Positions 35,368 to 44,519 are shown, numbered from the stretch's first letter. The stretch is DNA of 64,000 nt from Paenibacillus nanensis (GCF_003583765.1 NZ_QXQA01000011.1:62001-126000), one strand, 5' to 3'. Program-made: numbers and translations. Notes: a model not told the origin generated them from the sequence alone.

Positions 35368-37233
35368 ATGACATCATCGATCGCTTCATTTATACCGCAA
35401 GTAAAACAGCAGCATCTGACGGAGGCGCCCCGCGCGTTTGCGTGGGGCGGCCGTCTTAAAGTTACGCTTCTTATGGAACGGCGGGATGATAGGCTTGAAC
35501 TGCATTGCCGCCGTCTGATGCCCGGCATGGAACTCAGTGTGCGGGAAGGGGCGGAAGGGTACGCTGTCCGAATGGAGCATGTTTTAGCGGGGGACAGCGG
35601 CGGGCAGAGCAGCTTCGAAACCGGAGTCAAGGAGCAGTCCGCGCTAGACCGTTTCATTTCCGTCGGCGGCATGGATGCGATAAAGGGCAAGCCGGAAGGT
35701 TATATTTTGCAGGTTGGGGAAGACGCGATCGGCATCCAGTCGCAGGATGCGGCGGGGCTGTTTTATGGGCTGCAAACGCTGCGCCAGCTAGTGGAGCAGC
35801 ACAGGGACATCCCCGCCGTCACGATCGTTGACTGGCCGGACACGGCAATACGCTGCATGAACTACGATTTGCGGCAGACGTATTCCAAGCCGGAACGGCT
35901 TGAGGCGTATTTGGCGGAATTCGCCCGGTACAAGACGAATGCGGTGCTGATTGAATACGAGGACAAGTTTCCGTTCGCGGCGTATCCTGAGCTTGTTCAT
36001 CCGAAGCATGCGCTCAGCCGGGAGCAGTTCGAGCGGCTGAAGCTGGCGGCGCATGAGCATTTTATCGAAATCATTCCGCTGCAGCAAAGCTTCGGTCATC
36101 TCGAGTACGTGCTGCGGCACGATTCGTACAAGCATCTGCGGGAAACGGAGAAATCGATAGGCGAAATTTGTCCGTCGCAAGAAGAATCGTACCAGCTGAT
36201 CACCGGGCTGCTTGAGGAAATGATTGCGAGCCATCCGGAATCCCGCTATATTCATCTCGGCTGCGACGAAGTCTACAGCCTATGCGAATGCGATGCGTGC
36301 CGGGAGCGGTATGAGGGCGTGCGGGAGCGGGCGTTCATCGCGTTCCTGAACCGGCTGATTGCGTTTACCGCTGAGCGCGGCAAGACGCCGATCTTCTGGC
36401 ATGACATGCTGGATAAATGCCCGGAGGAGGAGCTTCGCCATCTCGACAAACGAAGCGTCGCGATGATCTGGATCTATAACGGCCGCAATATCGATTCGGA
36501 CGTCTCAACTTTGACGGAGAAGTTCCGGAGGCTCGGCATCCGGGTAATGGGAGCTCCCGCGGTCCGCAGCTTCGACTGGGCGGAGCATCAGAACTACCCG
36601 GTCATCGTCAACCGGGTCGATAATCTGCTCCAGTGGGCGGCAACGTCGGAAAAGCTCGAGCTCGACTGCGTTGTGGCGACCAATTGGACGGGGCCGTTCA
36701 GCCTCGGCGTGCCGTACGGCGTGTTCGAGACGACCTGGTATCCGATGCTGCTGCACGCCGATTTGGCGTGGAACCGGAGGAGCGATGCCGATACGTTCAT
36801 CGACCGCTTCCTTCATCAATTCCACGGCATTCGCCCGGAAGTCGGCCATGGCAAGCTCGGGAACTACCGAATCGAGGACTATTACGATATCATTTGGAAG
36901 CTGACGGACGAGGTGAAGCTCAATCGGGATTATGCGGAGCTCATCGCGATCATGCGCGATTATGAGGTGGCGACGGACAAATCGCGAGCCATCCATAAAT
37001 ATTTGTACCGCTTGGAGCTGTTTCCCGGCGATGCGGCCGAGCGTCGATCGCTGCTGAACAACTACCAGCGCAATCGCCGCAAAAGGGACAATGTCCGGCC
37101 GAGAATGCAGGCGGCGCTTGAGCGTTACCAGCCGGAGGACATGGCCGCCCACTTCGTTCTGTCGCGTTTTTATTTGCACGACTACCTGGAACGCACCATT
37201 TACCGGGAGATCGGGATGAATCTCGAAGAATAG
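35368..37233 (+). CDS. GH20 family beta-N-acetylhexosaminidase-like protein
   Basis: A 621-aa enzyme with an N-terminal GH20b-like domain (about 1-145) and a TIM barrel (about 150-500). The catalytic Asp-Glu pair is in HLGCDEVYSL (Asp300, Glu301), where most GH20 enzymes have GGDE. No signal peptide is seen, so it likely acts on imported oligosaccharides in the cytoplasm, releasing GlcNAc or GalNAc. The start at 35368 follows GGAGGAGGAG. It is the last gene of the locus, 33 bp after nagA, before a long terminator. Confidence 0.9.
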   Translation: MTSSIASFIPQVKQQHLTEAPRAFAWGGRLKVTLLMERRDDRLELHCRRLMPGMELSVREGAEGYAVRMEHVLAGDSGGQSSFETGVKEQSALDRFISVGGMDAIKGKPEGYILQVGEDAIGIQSQDAAGLFYGLQTLRQLVEQHRDIPAVTIVDWPDTAIRCMNYDLRQTYSKPERLEAYLAEFARYKTNAVLIEYEDKFPFAAYPELVHPKHALSREQFERLKLAAHEHFIEIIPLQQSFGHLEYVLRHDSYKHLRETEKSIGEICPSQEESYQLITGLLEEMIASHPESRYIHLGCDEVYSLCECDACRERYEGVRERAFIAFLNRLIAFTAERGKTPIFWHDMLDKCPEEELRHLDKRSVAMIWIYNGRNIDSDVSTLTEKFRRLGIRVMGAPAVRSFDWAEHQNYPVIVNRVDNLLQWAATSEKLELDCVVATNWTGPFSLGVPYGVFETTWYPMLLHADLAWNRRSDADTFIDRFLHQFHGIRPEVGHGKLGNYRIEDYYDIIWKLTDEVKLNRDYAELIAIMRDYEVATDKSRAIHKYLYRLELFPGDAAERRSLLNNYQRNRRKRDNVRPRMQAALERYQPEDMAAHFVLSRFYLHDYLERTIYREIGMNLEE

Positions 37234-37253
37234 CACGCTTTGCTAATCAAAAA

Positions 37254-37338
37254 AAGGCCATCCGCTGGGGGACTCCCCCCTCTTGACCCCTGTCTCAAAA
37301 ACGGGGGTCAGTCCCAGAGCGGAGGGCTTTTTTTTATG
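37254..37338 (+). terminator. Compound intrinsic terminator of the amino-sugar operon
   Basis: An outer stem (TCCGCTGGGGGACT with AGTCCCAGAGCGGA) encloses GACCCC/GGGGTC and is followed by eight T. A related partial copy (TCAGTCCCAGAACGGAGGGAC then T6) lies near 37670. Confidence 0.8.
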
Positions 37339-37339
37339 G

Positions 37340-38615
37340 TGGGCTGTCTGCGAATGCTGCAAAACTGCATCATTTTTATCGCAGTACGTTCGTATTCAGT
37401 AAAGTTCCTGCAAATCTGCATCATTTCTATCGCAGCACGTTCGTTTTTAGCAAAGTTCCTGCAAATCTGCATCATTTTTTTTTGAATTGTGGAGATGTTT
37501 GGGGACGGCAGCCAAAAAAGCTGCAGAATCGCAGCAATTTTACTTAAAAGAAGGTACTAACTAGAAAATTCCTGCATAATTGCAGTAATTTTGGAGCAGG
37601 ATGGCGCAGTTAGCGGGACACTGTACGTTGGGTTACTGCCAAGCCCTCCTCCTTCAATCTACATACGCGGGTCAGTCCCAGAACGGAGGGACTTTTTTAT
37701 CGCTGACAGTCGGGCGAATGCTGCAAATCTACATCATTTTTATCGCAGCACGTTCGTTTTTAGCAAAGTTCCTGCAAATCTGCATCATTTTTTTTGAAAT
37801 GTGGAGATGTTGGGGGGGCGGAAGCCAAAAAAGCTGCAGAATCGCAGCAATTTTGCTTAAAAGAAGGTACTAACTAGAAAATTCCTGCACAATTGCAGTA
37901 ACTGTGGTGGGGGCTGGCTGAGACTGGTGCAGGTTGGGTTACTGGATAGCCTGCAAATGCTGCAAATCTGCAGCATTTTTATCGCAGCACGCTCGTTTTC
38001 GGTAAAGTTCCTGCAAATCTGCATCATTTTTTTTGAAATGTGGAGCTGTTGGGGGACGGAAGCCAAAAAAGCTGCAGAATCGCAGCAATTTTACTTAAAA
38101 GAAGGTACTAACTAGAAAATTCCTGCACAATTGCAGTAACTGAGTTGGGGGCTGGCTGAGACTGGTGCAGGTTGGGTTACTGGTAGTCTGCAAATGCTGC
38201 AAATCTGCAGCATTTTTATCGCAGCACGCTCGTTTTCAGCAAAGTTAATGCAAATCTGCATCATTTTTTTTGAAATGTGGAGCTGTTGGGGGACGGAAGC
38301 CAAAAAAGCTGCAGAATCGCAGCAATTTTACTTAAAAGAAGGTACTAACTAGAAAATTCCTGCACAATTGCAGTAACTGAGTTGGGGGCTGGCTGAGACT
38401 GGTGCAGGTTGGGTTACTGGTAGTCTGCAAATGCTGCAAATCTGCAGCATTTTTATCGCAGCACGCTCGTTTTCAGCAAAGTTAATGCAAATCTGCATCA
38501 TTTTTTTTGAAATGTGGAGCTGTTGGGGGACGGAAGCCAAAAAAGCTGCAGAATCGCAGCAATTTTACTTAAAAGAAGGTACTAACTAGAAAATTCCTGC
38601 ACAATTGCAGTAATT
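37340..38615. repeat. 237-bp tandem repeat array built from short palindromes
   Basis: At least five copies of a unit are anchored on GGTACTAACTAGAAAATTCC at about 37553, 37866, 38104, 38341 and 38578. The last three intervals are 237-238 bp, and two adjacent units appear identical. Each unit holds four TGCA-centred palindromes such as AATGCTGCAAATCTGCAGCATT. There are no unique spacers and no credible gene; short minus-strand frames inside are repeated with the unit. It looks like an expanded array of REP-like intergenic elements. Confidence 0.85.
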
Positions 38616-38995
38616 TTGGTACAGGATTGCGGAAACTGGTATAGGTTGGCGGAAACTGGTATAGGTTGGCGGAAACTGGTACAGGTCGGCGGAAACTGGC
38701 GCAGTTGGGGGAGACGCTGTATGTTGGTTGGCAGAGGCAGTGCACGTTGGGATACGGCCATGCATGTTGGCGCAGTTGGCGGAGACACTGTATGTTGGTT
38801 GGTGGGGGCAGTGCACGTTGGGATACTGCCATGCAGGCTGGCGCAGGTCGGCGGAGGCAGGTACGTTGGGATACTGCCATGCATGTTGGCGCAGTTGGTG
38901 GGACACTGCACGTTGGGTGGCAGAGACACTGTAGGTTGGTCGGCGGAGGCAGTGCACGCTGAGTTACTGCCATGCAGGTTGGATCATGCCATGCC
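38616..38995. repeat. Minisatellite mosaic of 20-bp and longer units
   Basis: Begins with four copies of a 20-bp unit like CGGAAACTGGTATAGGTTGG, then continues as interleaved pieces including GCAGTGCACGTTGGGATAC, TGCCATGCATGTTGGCGCAG and GACACTGTATGTTGGTTGG, each two to four times. All six frames lack a believable gene. One fragment of the same kind lies at 37605-37640 within the preceding array. Confidence 0.7.
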
Positions 38996-39006
38996 CCCGC
39001 CCTCCA

Positions 39007-40665
39007 TCAACCCAATAGAAGCCAGCCGAAATCCTCGCTTAGGTGAAAATCCGGCGTGTCCGAGTAGACGGCGGACCAGCTGCCATAATGCGGCCGGGAC
39101 GTCTCGTCGCCGCATTTGTAGAAATTGGCGCGCAGCTTCGCTCCTGGGACTGGCCGGAAGTCAGGGAAGAGCGACTCCAGCCATTTCATCGGAATGCGGA
39201 GACGCGCCGTCCAGTACGTCTCGCCGGTTGCTTCATCCCGCAGCCCCAGCTCGGTGCGGATATGCATCGGCGGCAGGTCCTCCAGTTCCAGGTAATCGCG
39301 GTCATGACGGCCGGTGCCGATTCCGATTCGGAGCGTGCCTGCCGCATTCATCTCCAGGTTCAAATAGCGGGCGTCCGCATGCGGAGCCGGCTGCAGAAAA
39401 CATTCGACGCAGCTGTCCTTGTAGACCATATCGTTGTGCCGGGTAAAGCGGATAAGCGGACTGTCCTCATAGGCGCGGAAGCTGATCTGAAGCTCATCCG
39501 GCGTATAGCTCAACGCGGCGCGTACCTTTATCGCGTGATGCGCCGGCATCCACTTATAATGCCGAACGGCGAGCTCCGAGCCGTCTCTGTCATTCTCCCA
39601 AGCGCCATGGGTGCCGGCTGAAGCTGGTTGGACGATTAGCGTCGGTTCTTTGGCGTTCGGGAGACCGCCTCCTCCGATTTGCTCCTCACGGCCGCTTTGA
39701 TGGGACAGGTACATGCCCTCAACAACCTCAATAATATGTTTGGCATAGTCCATTGTGCATGAAGGAGAATGCCCCGTTTCGATCGCCTGCATCAGATCTT
39801 CCAGCTGCAGAACGAACGGGTCTGCGCTATCGTGCTTTTCCAGCAGCTCGTAAGGGCCTCCGTCGCTTCTGTACAATGCGCGGCCACTTTCAAGCCGCAA
39901 GGAGCCGTTCGTGAACAAGAGCTCCGTGTAGTTGGCCGCCGCCGCTTTGTAGCCGGACTGAACGATGGTGGCGCTGACGCCGTTCGTAAGCCGCAGGTAG
40001 GCGCTGACGCTGCCGTCCACATCGCCCCGCCGGCCGTGAAAGCTCATATTGGCCTGAACCGAAGCGACAGGGCTGCCCGCCAGCCAAACCGCTTTATCGA
40101 CGGAATGAGATCCTAGATTAAACGCGATGCCGCCGCCGGACATCGATTTGCGGAAGAACCAGTCCGGACGGCCGCCGGCCTCGTAATCCGTATGGCGTAC
40201 GTCATGCAGCATTAGGAGGCGGCCGAGAGCGCCGTCCTCAATTATTTTTTTGGCCTGCATATTCTCCGCGATGTAATGCTGCGTATGTCCGACCAGCACG
40301 CTTATCCCTCGCCTGCCCGCCTGCTCGATAATGGCGTCGCATTCCGCGGCGTTCATCGCCATCGGCTTCTCGAGCAGAATGTGGCAGCCCGCCTCCGCCG
40401 CGAAGCAGGCCGCTTCATGGTGGAGAAAATGGGGCAAGGTAATGATCACGATGTCCGGCCGGACCTCTTTTATCATCTGTTTATAATCATTGTAGCCCTT
40501 TAGCTCGGAGCCGTATCGCTCCTGTGCCTCGGCAATTCGGGCTTCGTTTAAATCCGCTGCCGCGACGGCTTGGACGCGCCCGCTCTGGCGCTCTATTATC
40601 TTGATCGCATTCAAATGCCGGTCTGCAATGCCTCCGCAGCCGGCGATCGCTACGCGATACGTCAT
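39007..40665 (-). CDS. Gfo/Idh/MocA oxidoreductase fused to a CBM9-like domain
   Basis: A 552-aa protein. Residues 1-335 are a Gfo/Idh/MocA dehydrogenase: Rossmann motif AIAGCGGIADRH, the EKP motif in ILLEKPMAMN, and the catalytic-region His in LGSHSVDKAVWL. Residues 350-552 resemble the family 9 carbohydrate-binding (DOMON-like) domain, with KDSCVECFLQP and YLNLEMNAAG. There is no signal peptide. Such enzymes oxidise or reduce sugars and inositols with NAD(P); the fused binding domain on a cytoplasmic enzyme is unusual. GGAGGTG precedes the ATG on the minus strand. It is adjacent to the repeat arrays. Confidence 0.85.
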   Translation of the reverse strand: MTYRVAIAGCGGIADRHLNAIKIIERQSGRVQAVAAADLNEARIAEAQERYGSELKGYNDYKQMIKEVRPDIVIITLPHFLHHEAACFAAEAGCHILLEKPMAMNAAECDAIIEQAGRRGISVLVGHTQHYIAENMQAKKIIEDGALGRLLMLHDVRHTDYEAGGRPDWFFRKSMSGGGIAFNLGSHSVDKAVWLAGSPVASVQANMSFHGRRGDVDGSVSAYLRLTNGVSATIVQSGYKAAAANYTELLFTNGSLRLESGRALYRSDGGPYELLEKHDSADPFVLQLEDLMQAIETGHSPSCTMDYAKHIIEVVEGMYLSHQSGREEQIGGGGLPNAKEPTLIVQPASAGTHGAWENDRDGSELAVRHYKWMPAHHAIKVRAALSYTPDELQISFRAYEDSPLIRFTRHNDMVYKDSCVECFLQPAPHADARYLNLEMNAAGTLRIGIGTGRHDRDYLELEDLPPMHIRTELGLRDEATGETYWTARLRIPMKWLESLFPDFRPVPGAKLRANFYKCGDETSRPHYGSWSAVYSDTPDFHLSEDFGWLLLG

Positions 40666-40799
40666 GCTCTACACCTCCGGTAACCTTCCTTGCAAGTTGA
40701 TGACCTCAGCGTAGCATGAATACGGGACGGCGCCTATCGGCAAATTCGCAGATCTATATGCCGATTTACAGGATGAGCTTGCCGCAGAGGGGCTAATCA

Positions 40800-41648
40800 C
40801 TATTCATTGCCGACAGACGAATGGCGGATCACCGCATCGACGATCGCGTCCCAATCCTCCGGATGAAGCTCATGTCCCGTTCCTTCGAGCGTCAGAAGCG
40901 ATGCCTGCGGGATGACGCGGGCCAGGGCTTCACCGTGCGCAAATGGGATGATGGGATCTTCCGTTCCGTGAATGATAAGCGCGGGGACGGCAATTTCGCT
41001 TGTCCGGGTTAGGTACTCCTCTCCTCCGGCGACAAATGCATGGTTCGTCATGCTGGCCGGCTGAATGCTTCTGCGCACCTCCTGCGAAGCAAGCTCGCGA
41101 ATTCGATCCTCGTCGAAACGATGCTTCGAGCCGCGAAGCACCTTCCATTTCTCCAGCGAGAAGGTGACAACGGCCTGCTCATCCTTCCAATCGACGCCGC
41201 CCGCGCCCGCGAAAAAGTCCATGACTTTCTCTTCCATCGGCGGAAGGTCAGGCGCGAAATTCGAGGAGGCAATAAGCGAGATGCCCCGGACTCGGCTCGG
41301 GTGGCGAAGCGCAATCATCTGCGTCAGCATGCCGCCCATGGACATCCCCGCAATGTAGGCTTTTTCGATTCCGTAACCGTCCAGTATCGCGACCGCATCG
41401 TCCGCCATATCCAAGAACGTGTAACCGGGCTGGCCGGGCTCGTAGGCCGTAGAAGCTCCCGTGTCGCGATTGTCGTATCGAATAACGAAGCGGCCATGCT
41501 CGGCTAATCTGCTGCAGAAGGCTTCGTCCCACCATACCATTGAGGACTGCGCTCCCATAATGAGAAGAATGGCCGGATTGGCCGCATCTCCGAAGCTCTC
41601 CGTATAAAGCTCTGCTTCGCCGCTTTGGATGCGTAAAGGTTTGTTCAT
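40800..41648 (-). CDS. Alpha/beta hydrolase
   Basis: A 282-aa serine hydrolase. Nucleophile elbow GMSMGG, oxyanion-region LIMGAQSSMVWW, acid in HGTEDPIIP and His in GTGHELHPEDW are visible. The start at 41648 follows GAGGGAGAG; a longer frame to 41693 would read through the terminator hairpin. The mRNA has a leader of about 340 nt with an intrinsic terminator 35 bp before the gene, so expression may be controlled by attenuation. Substrate unknown; aclacinomycin methylesterase-like and haloperoxidase-like groups are possible relatives. Confidence 0.88.
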   Translation of the reverse strand: MNKPLRIQSGEAELYTESFGDAANPAILLIMGAQSSMVWWDEAFCSRLAEHGRFVIRYDNRDTGASTAYEPGQPGYTFLDMADDAVAILDGYGIEKAYIAGMSMGGMLTQMIALRHPSRVRGISLIASSNFAPDLPPMEEKVMDFFAGAGGVDWKDEQAVVTFSLEKWKVLRGSKHRFDEDRIRELASQEVRRSIQPASMTNHAFVAGGEEYLTRTSEIAVPALIIHGTEDPIIPFAHGEALARVIPQASLLTLEGTGHELHPEDWDAIVDAVIRHSSVGNE

Positions 41649-41682
41649 GTTTATCTCTCCCTCGTTCGTGTAATGGACCCAT

Positions 41683-41710
41683 AAAAAAAACACAGGCCCT
41701 TATGCCTGTG
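41683..41710 (-). terminator. Terminator within the leader of the hydrolase gene (candidate attenuator)
   Basis: On the minus strand CACAGGC, a 6-nt loop and GCCTGTG are followed by eight T. It lies between the promoter near 42000 and the ATG at 41648. No other minus-strand gene ends here, so it likely acts on the hydrolase transcript itself. Confidence 0.65.
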
Positions 41711-41994
41711 CTTCGCGAATCGAAGAGAAGAGAATGGAGACACGCCGACCGGCTGAACCCGAATGACTGCGCGTTTAAAAAAGACTATACACGCGAGAGT
41801 CTCAAGGAAACCGTCTGTCGTTTCATATCGCTCCATTGTCTTGCTTTGCTTGCCGGGTTAAACGTATGGCAAACTAATCTCCGATCGCGATGCACAAAAA
41901 ATAGCCCTATAAGCGCTACTCCGTCCTCTGTGCAATGCTCATCTCGAAAATTAGTCAATCACACGTAACCCTCCGTTCCTGTAAAGTGATTCCA

Positions 41995-42024
41995 ATTCTA
42001 ACACCAATGTTTTTCCTTTGTCAA
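41995..42024 (-). promoter_or_regulatory. Promoter of the hydrolase leader transcript
   Basis: TTGACA (42019-42024) and TAGAAT (41995-42000) on the minus strand, spaced 18 bp. The transcript would start near 41988. Confidence 0.6.
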
Positions 42025-42062
42025 TATACCTGCAAATCTTGTTTCGCTATGCTAAACTAAGA

Positions 42063-42074
42063 GAACGAATGTTC
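42063..42074 (+). promoter_or_regulatory. LexA (SOS) box before the nuclease-helicase gene
   Basis: GAACGAATGTTC has the perfect GAAC-N4-GTTC core of the Gram-positive LexA operator. It lies 32 bp before the ATG and just after possible -10 boxes (TATGCT, TAAACT near 42048-42058). Confidence 0.65.
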
Positions 42075-42105
42075 GAGGGATCGGGGCAGATCAGAAGGGG
42101 AAGCG

Positions 42106-44427
42106 ATGGAGCAGACGACGTATACGGTGTCTTTATCGGTTAGACATCTCGTGGAATATGTGCACTTAAGCGGCAGCATCGACGCGAGGCTGCAAAGCGT
42201 GGATGCGATGCACGAAGGAACGAAGGCGCATCTTCGCGTACAGGGAACATATGGCGAGGCCGACCAAAAGGAAGTGTATCTTAAAGCGGATATCGCATGC
42301 GATGACCTGCTGTTCGTTGTGGACGGAAGAGCCGACGGGCTGCTCGCGACGGAGCCGATGCCGACGATCGACGAGATTAAGTCTACGGCGGGCGACCTGA
42401 GTCATGTGCGGGAGGCGGAAGGCTACCCCGTCCACTGGGCGCAGGCTTGGTTCTACGCCTATATGTATGCGAGAGATACAGGAGCGCCGAGCATGCGCGT
42501 ACAGCTGACCTACGTGAACACGATAACGGAGGAGACGATCCGGTTCCAGCGGGAAGCGGCCTTCGAGGAGCTGGAGCGGGATATCCTCGACATGGCGCGC
42601 CGTTATGCGCCGTATGCCCGGCTGCGCAGGGATCATGAAGCGAGGCGGAACGCAAGCATCGAGGCGCTGCCGTTCCCGTTCGAGTCGTATCGCGCCGGTC
42701 AGCGGAAGCTTGCGGGAGCCGTCTATAAGTCGGTCGAGGAAGGGGTGTCTTTGTTCGCAAAGGCGCCCACCGGCATCGGCAAAACGATCTCGACCACCTA
42801 CCCGGCGGTCAAAGCGATCGGCGGCGGCCTGCTGCAGCGCATTTATTATTTGACGGCGCGGACGACGACGCGCGCGGCGGCCGAGGATGCGCTGAAGCTC
42901 ATGGCTTCCAGAGGATTGAACCTGCACGCCGTAACCATCACGGCGAAGGAGAAGATTTGTTTCCAAGAAGAGACGCGCTGCGAGAAGGAGCATTGTCCCT
43001 TCGCCGATGGGTATTATGACCGGATCAATGGCGCAGTGATGGATATTTTGCAGCATGAGACGCTGATGAGCCGGTCTGTCCTTGAGCAGTATGCGCGGAA
43101 GCACATGGTATGCCCCTTCGAGTTTTCGCTGGATCTCGCCTATGCGGCGGATATGGTCATTTGCGATTATAATTACGTGTTTGACCCTCGGATCTCGTTC
43201 AAAAGACTGTACGGTGAAGTGAAGAAACGGACGGCCATTCTCGTTGACGAAGCGCATAATTTGCCCGACCGCGCGCGGGAAATGTTCTCCGGCGAGCTGA
43301 CGAAAGCGCCGTTTCTGGCGATGCAGAGAGCGCTGAAGGGCAGGAACAACCCCGCTTTCGAGGCCGCTAAGGCCGTTAACGACTGGTTCATCGCAAAGCG
43401 AAAGGCCATGGCGGACGGCAAGCCGGCTATCGCGGAGAAGGAGCGCCCGGATGAGCTGATCGGGCTGATCGAACGGTTTGCGGAAGCAGCAGAGCCCTTG
43501 CTTGAGTCGGAGGGCGGCGAGCTGTTGGAGCTTTATTTTGCGGCGCAGCAGTTTCTTCGGGCAGCCAAGCTATATGACGAACGTTACACGACGATGGTGG
43601 AGGCCGCGCGCAACGACGTCAGCGTGAAGCTGTTTTGCCTGGATCCGGCTGAGCTGTTGAAAGCGACGGTGAAGGGCTACCGCTCGGTCGTCTATTTCTC
43701 CGCGACGCTGACGCCAATCGGTTATTACATGGATATGCTAGGAGGCGGCGAGCAGGACTATACGCTGTCGCTGCCTTCGCCTTTCCGCAGCGAGCAGCTT
43801 CACGTCTCTATCCATCCGATTTCGACCCGGTATCAAGACCGGGCGGACTCGTACCGTCCCATTGCGGAGATAATCCATAGAGCGGCCCGGCGGAAGCGGG
43901 GCAATTATTTTGTGTTCTTCCCGTCCTATGCTTACATGAATGCGGTTCATGACGCATATATAGAGCTTATGGGCGAGGAGCGAGACGGCGGACCGGCAGC
44001 GGATCGTCCTGAGGTGCTCCTTCAGCAGACCGGCATGGCCGAAGAGGAACGGGATGCGTTCCTCGCGGCGTTCCGGCCGGACGGCGAACGCTCGTTGATC
44101 GGATTTGCGGTCATGGGCGGCATTTTTTCGGAAGGCGTGGATCTGCCGGGAGACCGGCTTATCGGCGTCATCGTTGTAGGCGTCGGAATGCCGCAGCTGG
44201 GGCTGGAGCGGGATACGCTGAGAAATTATTTTCAAAGCCGGGGCAAAAACGGCTTTACTTACGCCTATGTCATTCCCGGCATGAACAAAGTGCTGCAGGC
44301 GGGCGGCCGATTAATTCGATCGGAGACGGACAGCGGCACGCTCGCGCTGATCGACGACCGCTATCTCGAAAGCGGCTACCGGCAGCTGCTGCCGGAGGAA
44401 TGGCTTGACGCGGTAAAGAATGATTAA
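42106..44427 (+). CDS. RecB-like nuclease fused to XPD/DinG-type iron-sulfur DNA helicase
   Basis: A 773-aa protein. The N-terminus (about 1-130) shows a PD-(D/E)xK pattern: Asp77 in GRADG, Glu90-Ile-Lys92 in DEIKST and a QxxxY-like segment after Gln113. From about 190 it is a superfamily 2 helicase with Walker A APTGIGKT (Lys226), VDEAH (381-384) and C-terminal motifs including SEGVDLPGDRL. Cys285, 292, 297 and 336 are placed like the XPD iron-sulfur cluster ligands. The predicted role is 5'-3' unwinding with end processing in DNA repair, supported by the LexA-type box. AGAAGGGGAAG lies before the ATG. Confidence 0.9.
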   Translation: MEQTTYTVSLSVRHLVEYVHLSGSIDARLQSVDAMHEGTKAHLRVQGTYGEADQKEVYLKADIACDDLLFVVDGRADGLLATEPMPTIDEIKSTAGDLSHVREAEGYPVHWAQAWFYAYMYARDTGAPSMRVQLTYVNTITEETIRFQREAAFEELERDILDMARRYAPYARLRRDHEARRNASIEALPFPFESYRAGQRKLAGAVYKSVEEGVSLFAKAPTGIGKTISTTYPAVKAIGGGLLQRIYYLTARTTTRAAAEDALKLMASRGLNLHAVTITAKEKICFQEETRCEKEHCPFADGYYDRINGAVMDILQHETLMSRSVLEQYARKHMVCPFEFSLDLAYAADMVICDYNYVFDPRISFKRLYGEVKKRTAILVDEAHNLPDRAREMFSGELTKAPFLAMQRALKGRNNPAFEAAKAVNDWFIAKRKAMADGKPAIAEKERPDELIGLIERFAEAAEPLLESEGGELLELYFAAQQFLRAAKLYDERYTTMVEAARNDVSVKLFCLDPAELLKATVKGYRSVVYFSATLTPIGYYMDMLGGGEQDYTLSLPSPFRSEQLHVSIHPISTRYQDRADSYRPIAEIIHRAARRKRGNYFVFFPSYAYMNAVHDAYIELMGEERDGGPAADRPEVLLQQTGMAEEERDAFLAAFRPDGERSLIGFAVMGGIFSEGVDLPGDRLIGVIVVGVGMPQLGLERDTLRNYFQSRGKNGFTYAYVIPGMNKVLQAGGRLIRSETDSGTLALIDDRYLESGYRQLLPEEWLDAVKND

Positions 44428-44441
44428 AGGCAACTTTTGGA

Positions 44442-44471
44442 TTGACAGCCTGCTCCCGGCGGTGGTAAAGT
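44442..44471 (+). promoter_or_regulatory. Promoter of the bmr leader and operon
   Basis: TTGACA (44442-44447) and TAAAGT (44466-44471) spaced 18 bp, about 50 bp before the leader-peptide ATG. Confidence 0.5.
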
Positions 44472-44519
44472 TGCAAATAGATTTCAAAAAAATGTTAGGA
44501 ACGAAAGGAGATTACGTAC

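Noticed and set aside
37340..38995. CRISPR array
   Set aside because: Units are contiguous 237-bp or 20-bp repeats without unique spacers and no cas genes are present.
41651..41836. 61-aa minus-strand frame before the hydrolase as a gene
   Set aside because: No clear SD, overlaps the terminator stem and has no family features; kept only as part of the possible attenuator.
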